Assembly: GCA_963819075.1 (NCBI GenBank)
Contig: CAWFUP010000004.1
Coordinates: 372,001 to 436,000 of the forward strand
Source of the DNA: CAVQBJ01 sp963819075
GTDB taxonomy: Bacteria; Actinomycetota; Thermoleophilia; Solirubrobacterales; Solirubrobacteraceae
Direction: 5' to 3'
DNA: 64,000 bases
Under the pieces are notes generated by a model. It made no database searches. It was given only the letters and a program-made list of their open reading frames with translations, and was not told the DNA's origin. The position numbers and the translations under genes are program-made. Positions within the stretch are counted from its first letter, which is position 1. Every line of letters starts with the position of its first letter. Shown piece by piece: positions 7,468 through 14,604 of the stretch.

Positions 7468-10071
7468 TTAGGGCAGGATCTCGACGTACCCGGCCGTGCC
7501 ATGCACGCGGATCCGCTGGCCATCCCGGATCAGCCGGGTGGCGTGCTCCACCCCTACCACAGCCGGCAAGCCGTACTCCCGTGCGATCACCGCGCCGTGG
7601 GTCATCAGGCCCCCCACCTCTGTCACCAGGCCCTTGATCGCCACGAACAGGGGCGTCCAGCTGGGGTCCGTATAGGCGGTGACCAGGACGTCGCCCGCTT
7701 CGAGGTCGGCCTCCGCCATGTCCAGGATGACGCGGGCCCGCCCCTCGATGGTCCCGGCGGAAACCGGTAGGCCGACCAGCGCGCCGGCCGGCAAGTCGTT
7801 GCGCCGGTACGCCCCGGCGATGGCCTCGCCCTCCGACGTGAGCACCCGGGGCGGCGTGAGCGCTTGGTACGACCTGAACGCCTCCTCGCGCTGGCGTATG
7901 AGCTGCTCATCCACTTGATCAGTGCGCACGACCTCACGGAGTTCCTGAAGCGTGAGGTAGAAGATGTCTTCCCGCTCGCGGAGCACGTGGGCCTGCACGA
8001 GGCGCTCGGCTTCTTCCAACAACGCCCGCTTGTAAACGAAGTAGCGGCTGACCATGCCGTACTTCGGATACTCCCGGTACCCGATGAATGTCCGGACCCG
8101 ATCGATCTTCCGCTTGACCTCTTCGGCCTTCCGCTCCCCGTCCGGCAAGGACCGCAAGCGCTCCAGCAGCTCTTGCTCCTTTTCCCACGCTTCCCGACGC
8201 CCTTGCTCGAAGCGCCGCTCACCGGCGCCCGGCTCGAAGTTCTTGACGTTGCCGAGAAGCACGGGCACGAGCGTGGTGGGGCGTTCGCTCCAACGCGGCC
8301 TCGTGACGTCGATCTCGCCGACGCAGCGCATGCCGTACGTCTCGAGGTAGGCTCGGATGGCGTCTCGCGCTTCGCCCCCGCCCGCAAGCTTTGCCAGCTC
8401 GTCCAGGAAGTCCTCGTCCGCGACGTGCTCCAGAAAAGCCACCACATCCGGGTGCGGGCGGATCACGTCCGCGACGTCCAGGAGCGCCAGCCCCATCTCG
8501 GACGTGACGTTGTGCGGGACGGACTGCGTGAGCGTGTCGGCCGCGTTCGTCTCGCCCAGCCACGCCTCGAGTTGCTCGTTGAGCCACCAGGTGGCCTCCA
8601 TCGCGGACATGAACACCTGGTGGCTTCGCGGATCGAACAAGATGCGCCTCAGCTCCTGGATGTCCGCCAGGATGAAGTCGAGCAGCGCCGATCCGGACTT
8701 CGTCCGGATCTCGCACTTCAAGGCGGCGATGGAGGCCTGGTTGCGCCCGATCAGCTCGGTGACGATGGCCGGATCGGTTTCGATCGGGTCGGGTGCGCCG
8801 TCAGCCGGCGGCCGGCCGGGACCCTCGTCCGGCAGCGACGGGATGAAGTCGCCGCGTTCGACGATGGTCGCCAGCGCGTCCCCGATCAGCGGATCGCCTC
8901 TCCCCATGACCTCTAGGAGACCTACCCGAGTCGTCGCCGAAGCCAGTCGTTGGGTGACGTCGACGAACAGCCTCCCACCGGCCTCGTACATCCGCGGGAG
9001 GGCCGTCAGCTGGAACAGGGAGAGTCCCAGCGGCTTCATGGGGTCGGTCATCATCTGCTGATGACCGACCGAGACGTAGACGTGGTTCTCTCGGTCGCCG
9101 GCCGCCGGGATGGGGAACAGCGTCGTGATCGGCCGGCTCTGGACGATCTGAAAGCCATCGTCGACCAGGCACCATTCGATGTCCTGGGGGCGGCCGAAGT
9201 GCGCTTCGATCCGCCGGCCCAGCTGCGCGAGTCGCACGACCTGCGCATCTGTCAGCGCTGGCTGCCGCTGCCGCTCCGGCTCGATCGCCTGTTCATGCGT
9301 CCCGCCTGCCGGCGAGGCGTGGATGGCCAGCTGCTTGGTGGCCACCGCCTTGGCGACGACCTCGCCCGCTCGCACCTTGTAGACGTCGGGGTTCACCAGG
9401 CCGGAGACGAGCGCCTCGCCGAGGCCGAAGCTGGCCTCCACGGAGGCGACCTTCCGGTTAGCGGTGACAGGGTCTGCCGTGAACAGGACGCCGGCCGCCT
9501 GCGGGAAGACCATCTCCTGCACGACCACGGCCATGTGGACCTTCCGGTGGCCGAAGCCGTTGCGCAGGCGGTAGGTCACGGCCCGCTCGGTGAACAGCGA
9601 GGCCCAGCACCGGCTGACGTGCTGGAGGATCGCCGCCCGCCCCGCGATGTTCAGGTACGTGTCCTGCTGGCCCGCGAAGGAGGCCGTCGGCAGGTCCTCC
9701 GCCGTCGCGCTGGATCGGACGGCGTACGCGGCTCGCTCGCCGAGCCGGGCGAGCGAATGCGTGATCGCCGCCGCCAGATCCTCAGGGATGGCGATCCCCT
9801 CGAGGGCCCGGCGGATCTCCGCGCTGAGCTCGCTTATCGCCTCCCGATCGTCCGGCTTCAGGCGCGACAACCGATCGAGCCGATCGTCGATCGACGGCGC
9901 TTCCGCCAGGATCCGCCGGAAGGCGTCCGTCGTCACGCAGAAGCCAGCCGGCACACGGATGCCTTCGATCCGCGAAAGCTCCCCCAGGAGCGCGCCCTTG
10001 CCGCCAACGACCGCCACCTGGGTCTGGTCGATCTCCCGCAAGCCCAACACGTAGCAGCCCATCCGCTCCAC
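7468..10071 (-). CDS. rph: Rifampin phosphotransferase
   Basis: At 867 residues this matches the usual length and order of Rph, which inactivates rifamycins by moving the beta-phosphate of ATP onto the drug. The N-terminal ATP-binding domain shows VVGGKGALLGELSRIEGI (Lys near residue 25), YAVRSSATAEDLPTASFAGQ (Arg near 117) and QDIEWCLVDDGFQIVQSRP. The middle rifampin-binding domain includes HQQMMTDPMKPLGLSLFQL and FIGYREYPKYGMVSRYF. The C-terminal swivelling domain carries the phosphohistidine motif GGLMTHGAVIAREYGLPAVVG (His near residue 825). It differs from phosphoenolpyruvate synthase by lacking the TIM barrel and having the long helical middle domain. I looked for a rifamycin-associated inverted repeat upstream and did not see one. 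Confidence 0.93.
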   Translation of the reverse strand: MERMGCYVLGLREIDQTQVAVVGGKGALLGELSRIEGIRVPAGFCVTTDAFRRILAEAPSIDDRLDRLSRLKPDDREAISELSAEIRRALEGIAIPEDLAAAITHSLARLGERAAYAVRSSATAEDLPTASFAGQQDTYLNIAGRAAILQHVSRCWASLFTERAVTYRLRNGFGHRKVHMAVVVQEMVFPQAAGVLFTADPVTANRKVASVEASFGLGEALVSGLVNPDVYKVRAGEVVAKAVATKQLAIHASPAGGTHEQAIEPERQRQPALTDAQVVRLAQLGRRIEAHFGRPQDIEWCLVDDGFQIVQSRPITTLFPIPAAGDRENHVYVSVGHQQMMTDPMKPLGLSLFQLTALPRMYEAGGRLFVDVTQRLASATTRVGLLEVMGRGDPLIGDALATIVERGDFIPSLPDEGPGRPPADGAPDPIETDPAIVTELIGRNQASIAALKCEIRTKSGSALLDFILADIQELRRILFDPRSHQVFMSAMEATWWLNEQLEAWLGETNAADTLTQSVPHNVTSEMGLALLDVADVIRPHPDVVAFLEHVADEDFLDELAKLAGGGEARDAIRAYLETYGMRCVGEIDVTRPRWSERPTTLVPVLLGNVKNFEPGAGERRFEQGRREAWEKEQELLERLRSLPDGERKAEEVKRKIDRVRTFIGYREYPKYGMVSRYFVYKRALLEEAERLVQAHVLREREDIFYLTLQELREVVRTDQVDEQLIRQREEAFRSYQALTPPRVLTSEGEAIAGAYRRNDLPAGALVGLPVSAGTIEGRARVILDMAEADLEAGDVLVTAYTDPSWTPLFVAIKGLVTEVGGLMTHGAVIAREYGLPAVVGVEHATRLIRDGQRIRVHGTAGYVEILP

Positions 10072-10169
10072 TCCTGTTCATTGGTTCCAGCGTGCGACGG
10101 GCGATTATGCGGCACGAGTCAGGGCCTCATGAGCGCGCCCCGCCTGGTATAAATTGGAGGTGGAGGGGG

Positions 10170-10837
10170 TTAGGGTCGGGCCGTGCGGCGCCGGCGGTTG
10201 AGGCCGTCGAGGATGAGGTCGAGGCCCCACGCGAACTCGATGGCGTTGTCGTATCCGGACTCGGGGAGCTTCGTTGCGATCTCCCCGAGGTAGGGGTAGT
10301 CGTTGAGCGCGCCGATCGCCTGGGCTCTTCTCCGCGCGGCTTCTCCGGCGTCCCGGGGGTCTGGAACCCGAGCGTCTTTTCCTGCTGGGCGAAGCCGTAT
10401 ATATAGGCGTCCTGAACCGAGTACGCGTGGATCGCCGTCTCGAACGAGAAGCCCGCCTCGCGTAGGCAGCCCATTACCGCGTTGTGGTTTCGCAAATTTG
10501 CCGGCCCAGGATTCCGCGTCTCCATCAGCCCGATAGCCCAGCCATGGCGCTTCAGCGCTTCGCGCGTGGAGATCGCCCGGCGTCGCATTGCCGATCTCCA
10601 GTCGTCATCGATCGAGGGAGACTCGATCTCGCCGAAGACGATGTCGACCATGCCATCGAGGAGCTCATCCTTGTTCGCCACGTGCTTGTAGAGGGCCATC
10701 GGCACCACACCGAGCTCTTGCGCGAGTCGGCGCATGCTGAACCCTTCAAGCCCGTCCTCGTCTGCGAGCGCTACGGCAGCCTCGAGCACGAGCGGTCTGC
10801 TCAGGCGCGTCCGGCCGGTGTTCGTCTCTTGGGTCAT
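10170..10837 (-). pseudogene. TetR-family repressor, frameshifted in its C-terminal part
   Basis: The N-terminal helix-turn-helix (FSMRRLAQELGVVPMALYKHVANKDELLDGM, split here by its DNA-binding helices) is intact. The ligand-binding half begins normally but turns to Arg/Ser/Pro-rich nonsense after GTPEKP. In another frame it continues AQAIGALNDYPYLGEIATKL, ESGYDNAIEFAWGLDLILDG and stops at 10170, which is clearly the true C-terminus. A one-base change near 10340-10346 explains this; sequencing error is possible. The start is the ATG at 10837, because the next upstream frame start lies inside the operator. It is divergent from the DUF4389 gene, whose promoter carries two palindromes that this protein probably binds. 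If the frameshift is real, the neighbour may be constitutively expressed. Confidence 0.8.
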
Positions 10838-10842
10838 CGCGC

Positions 10843-10871
10843 TTGACAAGTGTACGACGTACACCTATAGT
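10843..10871 (+). promoter_or_regulatory. Promoter of the DUF4389 gene
   Basis: A -35 box TTGACA (10843-10848) and a -10 box TATAGT (10866-10871) are separated by exactly 17 bases, a near-consensus housekeeping promoter pointing right. One palindromic operator fills the spacer. Confidence 0.85.
10850..10864. promoter_or_regulatory. Operator 1, 15-bp palindrome between the -35 and -10 boxes
   Basis: GTGTACGACGTACAC is a near-perfect inverted repeat. Its position in the promoter spacer means a bound repressor would block RNA polymerase. A second copy lies 33 bp downstream. Confidence 0.85.
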
Positions 10872-10882
10872 CCGGCAGCAGA

Positions 10883-10897
10883 GTGTACGCCGTACAC
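10883..10897. promoter_or_regulatory. Operator 2, 15-bp palindrome downstream of the start point
   Basis: GTGTACGCCGTACAC differs from operator 1 only at the centre. The 33-bp centre-to-centre spacing is close to three helical turns, so two dimers would sit on the same DNA face. Confidence 0.85.
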
Positions 10898-10917
10898 CTG
10901 ACACGAGAGAGGCCACC

Positions 10918-11604
10918 ATGGAAAGCTCAGGACAGATGCCCGCACCATTGCCGGGGGACGGGGTGCCGCCGGGCGGTGGCCACGACTACCCGCTCACCTT
11001 CTCGGTCGACTATCCCGACCGCATCCTCAACCGCCTCAGCACGGCCTTTCGCATCTTCACGATCATCCCGATTGCGATCCTCGCCGCAGCACTCGAGGGC
11101 GGCAGCTTCGGGGCCAATGCGGGAGGTGGCGGCGCCCGCTATGCCGGGGGCGGCATCGGGATCCTCGTCATCCCCGTGCTACTGATGCTGCTGTTTCGCA
11201 GGAAGTACCCGCGGTGGTGGTACGACTGGAACCTGCAGCTGACCCGCTTCACCAACCGGATCGCCGTTTACGTCGCGCTGATGGACGACCGCTACCCGTC
11301 CACCGACGAGGAGCAGGCCGTTCACCTGAACTTCCCCTATCCCGACGCCGAACACGATCTCAGCCAGGGCCTGCCGCTCGTCAAGTGGCTGCTCGCGATC
11401 CCCCACTACGTCGTGCTGTTCTTCCTCACGATCGGCGCGTTGCTCGCCGCCATCTTCGCCTGGTTCGCCATCCTCTTCACAGGCCGCTACCCGCGGTCGC
11501 TGTTCGACTTCATCGAAGGCGTGTTCCGCTGGCACAACCGCGTCGCGGCCTACGCCTTCCTATTGATCACCGACCGCTATCCGCCATTCAGCTTGCGGTC
11601 CTGA
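10918..11604 (+). CDS. DUF4389 membrane protein
   Basis: A 228-residue protein starting at an ATG preceded by GAGAGAGG. After a Pro/Gly-rich N-terminus it has YPLTFSVDYPDRILNRLSTAFRI, a hydrophobic helix pair, the conserved block FRRKYPRWWYDWNLQLTRF, then DRYPSTDEEQAVHLNFPYPD and two further membrane helices ending FRWHNRVAAYAFLLITDRYP. This is the DUF4389 pattern, a widespread actinobacterial membrane family of unknown function. The strong, doubly operated promoter and divergent TetR gene imply induction by a small molecule sensed by the repressor, perhaps a membrane stress signal. Confidence 0.85.
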   Translation: MESSGQMPAPLPGDGVPPGGGHDYPLTFSVDYPDRILNRLSTAFRIFTIIPIAILAAALEGGSFGANAGGGGARYAGGGIGILVIPVLLMLLFRRKYPRWWYDWNLQLTRFTNRIAVYVALMDDRYPSTDEEQAVHLNFPYPDAEHDLSQGLPLVKWLLAIPHYVVLFFLTIGALLAAIFAWFAILFTGRYPRSLFDFIEGVFRWHNRVAAYAFLLITDRYPPFSLRS

Positions 11605-11738
11605 CGGTCTGCGCCTGGGGGTGAGCGTGCACGGCCGGCGGCAACGTCGGCCGAGGTGTTGAGTCGGTACCGCCGCTTGCGATGCGGGCGGTGCCGTGGG
11701 CGGGCCGGCTCGTCCTGGTCGTCATCTAGCGTCCGGGC

Positions 11739-12605
11739 ATGCCACACGCAGCCAAGGCCGGTACCTACGGCGAGGCCTTCAACCAGGTCGCCGAGGAGTA
11801 TGACCGTCACCGGTCGGCTTATCCGGACGCGCTGATCGACCAGGCCTGCGAGGTGGCGGGTCTAGGTCCCGGCGCAACGGTGCTCGAGATCGGCTGTGGC
11901 ACCGGCCAACTGACACGCAGCCTGCTCGCCCGCGGCCTGCGAGTGACGGCTATCGAGCCCGGCGACCGGCTGATCGCGCGGGCGCGCAATCAGGTTGGCA
12001 ACGCCGGAGAGGTGGAGTTCGTCAATCGGCGTCTTGAGGAGACGACGCTGCCGCACGCGCATTACTCGGCCGCGTTTTCGGCATCGGCGATTCATTGGGT
12101 CGATCCGGATGTCAGTTGGCGCACGTCCGCCGACGCGCTGGTGGATGGCGGAACCCTCGCGCTGGTCTCCTACTTCGGATTGCAGGACCCGCGTAGCGCC
12201 GGCGATCAGCGGGCCCTCCGCGCCGCGATCGCGAGGGCGGCCCCTGAGCTTGCCGCCGACTGGCCAACCTACCGCGACCTGGACGGCACGCTCGCGGGCG
12301 TCGATGAACGGCGCGGCAACGTGTCGGAGGTATGGGCGTGGCTGGGAAGCTACGAGCTCGCGCGGGGGTATGCCGCAGCCCTGTTTGACGACACGCAGGT
12401 CGCCGCGGTACCGACACTCCTGGAGCACACGGCCGACGCACTCAACGCCCTGCTCGGCACGATGTCGTTTTCAGCGCTGCTCTCACCCCGGCAGCGCGAC
12501 ACTCTGCGCGCCGAGAACCACGCCCTCCACCAACGGCTCGGCCGGCCGATCCGCTCCAGCACCGTCGCCTGCCTGGTGACGGCCCGACGCGTTCAGCGGA
12601 TCTGA
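11739..12605 (+). CDS. Class I SAM-dependent methyltransferase
   Basis: A 288-residue soluble protein. SAM-binding motif I is clear (ATVLEIGCGTGQLTRSL, near residue 48), followed by the acidic loop (VTAIEPGDRL) and the motif IV region (FSASAIHWVDPD). The N-terminus (FNQVAEEYDRHRSAYPDAL) and C-terminal layout match the UbiE/Trm112-like small-molecule methyltransferases often annotated only as class I. The substrate cannot be told. It stands alone, about 130 bases after the DUF4389 gene. The ATG at 11739 is the only good start. Confidence 0.85.
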   Translation: MPHAAKAGTYGEAFNQVAEEYDRHRSAYPDALIDQACEVAGLGPGATVLEIGCGTGQLTRSLLARGLRVTAIEPGDRLIARARNQVGNAGEVEFVNRRLEETTLPHAHYSAAFSASAIHWVDPDVSWRTSADALVDGGTLALVSYFGLQDPRSAGDQRALRAAIARAAPELAADWPTYRDLDGTLAGVDERRGNVSEVWAWLGSYELARGYAAALFDDTQVAAVPTLLEHTADALNALLGTMSFSALLSPRQRDTLRAENHALHQRLGRPIRSSTVACLVTARRVQRI

Positions 12606-12887
12606 CCGCCATTGCGTTGCCTCGCCTAGTCAGACGCACTCAAGCGATCGCGCAGGCGCGTCCTTGGTCACCGAAGGAATGGTCCGTCCCACCGGTGAGC
12701 GGACGATCGCGTTCGCAACTCGTCTCTATGAACGAGCTCGACCAGCCCGTCCTAGCCCAGCCGCCCACACCCGCTACCCACGACCACGCGTGGCGCGACA
12801 GTCGTAACCTACGGGCGTCGACCGGTGGCCGCCGACGATCCACGAGTGCCGCCCGCGCCGACGCTACGAACGCCAAAGGAGGTACCG

Positions 12888-13625
12888 ATGCCCGACTACA
12901 AGGTTGGGACCCGTGAGGAGTGGCAGGCGGCTCGCAACGAACTTGCGAGGCTCGAGGCCGAGCATGCCAAGCTCGGTCAGAGGGTGACCGAGCAGCGTCG
13001 TCAGCTTCCCTGGGTTCCGGTGGAGAAGGACTACCAGTTCGACACCGAGGGCGGGAAGAAGACCCTCGCCGAGCTCTTCCAGGGCCGCTCACAACTCCTT
13101 GCCTACAACATCATGTTTGGCCCTGATTACGAGGTTGGGGCCTGCCCGGGTTGCACCAGCCTTGGGGACGGACTCGACGGCGGGCTCGTCCACCTGAACC
13201 ACCGCGACGTGACGCTGATCTGCTTCTCGCGGGCGCCGATTGAGCGCCTGGTCGCCTACAAGCAGCGGATGGGCTGGCAGTTCCCGTACGTCTCTACCTA
13301 CGAGACTGACTTCCCGTTCGACTTCGGCCTCGCGTTGACCAAGGAGCAGGCACAGCAGATCCCGGAGGTGAAGGCGATGATCGACAGCCCGCCGGGCTGG
13401 CTTCACGAGTGGTCGCACCAGATCGGCGCGGATCTCACGGACGGCCTGCGTGAGGGTCCCGGCTGGATCGCGTTCGCACGCGAGAATGGGACCGTCTACC
13501 ACACCTATACGGTGATGGCGCCCGACCCGTTCGTCGCTCCCTACCACAGCTTCCTACTCGAGCGCGCGTCGAAGGCCCAGCCGGAGGAGCCTCGCACCTG
13601 GCGCAAGGACGAGTACCCGGACTGA
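12888..13625 (+). CDS. DUF899 family thioredoxin-like protein
   Basis: A 245-residue protein. Its start is set by a perfect Shine-Dalgarno AAAGGAGGT at 12875-12883, five bases before the ATG. The body shows the DUF899 pattern: EKDYQFDTEGGKKTLAELFQGRSQLL, cut by YNIMFGPDYEVGACPGCTSL (a CPGC pair near residue 87), then VTLICFSRAPIERLVAYKQRMGW and a late DGLREGPGWIAFARENGTVY segment. The fold is predicted to be thioredoxin-like, and the Cys pair could be redox active. Its true role is not known. About 280 bases upstream hold no other gene that I can support. Confidence 0.85.
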   Translation: MPDYKVGTREEWQAARNELARLEAEHAKLGQRVTEQRRQLPWVPVEKDYQFDTEGGKKTLAELFQGRSQLLAYNIMFGPDYEVGACPGCTSLGDGLDGGLVHLNHRDVTLICFSRAPIERLVAYKQRMGWQFPYVSTYETDFPFDFGLALTKEQAQQIPEVKAMIDSPPGWLHEWSHQIGADLTDGLREGPGWIAFARENGTVYHTYTVMAPDPFVAPYHSFLLERASKAQPEEPRTWRKDEYPD

Positions 13626-13762
13626 TTTCGCGAGGCGCCGGCATGGACGACGATCGGTCCGCGGCCCAGCGTGCGTGCACCGGACGAGCGGGATGGACGG
13701 ATCCGCTCGCGCCCGAGGCGGTCCGCGCTGGCGAGCGCCGTGGCGGCTACACATGCTACTGT

Positions 13763-14017
13763 ATGAGCATGCCACTGGAGCATCGTCTGCAGATCCTTCT
13801 CGACGAGGCGAGGCATGAGCGCCTCGTCTCGGTCGCTCAGGAGCGAGGAATATCCGTCGCCGCCGTCGTGCGTGAAGCGATCGACCGCGGGCTCCCGGCC
13901 ACTCTGGGACGCCGGCGCGCCGCCGGACGCCGGCTGCTCGACGCCCCCCAGATGCCGGTCCCCGAGCCCGCCGAACTGCGCACCGAACTGGACGAGCTGC
14001 GCGGCCGCCGCGCGTGA
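13763..14017 (+). CDS. VapB-like ribbon-helix-helix antitoxin
   Basis: An 84-residue protein. The N-terminus (LEHRLQILLDEARHERLVSVA, QERGISVAAVVREAIDRGL) fits a ribbon-helix-helix DNA-binding domain. The C-terminal tail (PEPAELRTELDELRGRRA) would wrap the toxin. The ATG at 13763 is chosen because it begins just before this domain; a second ATG lies six bases later. The stop overlaps the start of the PIN toxin by four bases (GTGA), so the two are translationally coupled. The stretch around the start is A/T-rich for this genome (CATGCTACTGTATGAGCATG), and may be the promoter and self-regulated operator. Confidence 0.75.
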   Translation: MSMPLEHRLQILLDEARHERLVSVAQERGISVAAVVREAIDRGLPATLGRRRAAGRRLLDAPQMPVPEPAELRTELDELRGRRA

Positions 14018-14445
14018 TCGTCCTCGACACCACCGTTCTGGTCTACGCCGTCGGCGCCGACCACCCGCTGCGCGACCCCTGCCGCCAACTCATCAAGGCC
14101 ATCACAGATGAACTGATCGAAGCCACGACAACAGTCGAGGTCATCCAGGAATTCGCTCACGTTCGCGCCCGGCGACGCACACGAGCCGACGCGGCAAGCC
14201 TGAGCAACGACTACGCCGAACTGCTTTCTCCACTCATCACCGTCACCCCAGACGATCTCAAAGCGGGACTGACGCTGTTCGAGCACGACCCACGTCTCGG
14301 CGCGTTCGATGCCGTGCTCGTCGCGAGCGCGGCTGCCCGCCAGGCGACGGCGCTCGTGTCCGCCGATGGCGCGTTCGTAGCCGCGCGCGACGTCCCGCAC
14401 GTCGTCCCTGACCGATCCGGCGTCGCGTGGCTCCTAGGGCGCTGA
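14014..14445 (+). CDS. VapC-like PIN-domain ribonuclease toxin
   Basis: A 143-residue PIN protein, which cuts RNA with metal held by acidic residues. These can be seen as the Asp in MIVLDTTVLVYAVG (residue 5), the Glu in EVIQEFAHVRARR (near 47), the Asp in RLGAFDAVLVASA (near 95) and the Asp in ALVSADGAFVA (near 113). Length and spacing are typical of VapC. It begins with GTG overlapping the antitoxin stop. The pair is chromosomal rather than in the tRNA-His island, but an island-like repeat arm follows at 14470. Confidence 0.85.
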   Translation: MIVLDTTVLVYAVGADHPLRDPCRQLIKAITDELIEATTTVEVIQEFAHVRARRRTRADAASLSNDYAELLSPLITVTPDDLKAGLTLFEHDPRLGAFDAVLVASAAARQATALVSADGAFVAARDVPHVVPDRSGVAWLLGR

Positions 14446-14469
14446 CGCTCGCTCTGGCCCGCAGGTGCG

Positions 14470-14545
14470 CCGCGATCAACTAGAGCCAATCAGCTTGTCC
14501 CAAGTTCGCTCAGATTCGCACAAATTGCCCCCGGATTGCCCCCCG
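14470..14545. repeat. Degenerate copy of the island end sequence
   Basis: Contains AGAGCCAATCAG, TTCGCTCAGATTCGC and repeated TTGCCCCC, similar in order to the arms beside the tRNA-His fragments at 29191-29294 and 30684-30788. No tRNA fragment accompanies it here. It may mark the end of an older or related insertion carrying vapBC. Confidence 0.4.
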
Positions 14546-14604
14546 CCTCGGCGGCCACGCCGAGCTCGCCCGCGAGACCGCCACCGTTTGCTCAGGGTTT
14601 CCCG

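Noticed and set aside
8950..10152. 400-codon plus-strand frame opposite rph
   Set aside because: It lies fully within rph, which has family-wide motifs; the antisense product shows none.
10072..10169. Rifamycin-associated element upstream of rph
   Set aside because: No GC-rich 19-bp inverted repeat of that type is present between rph and the TetR gene.
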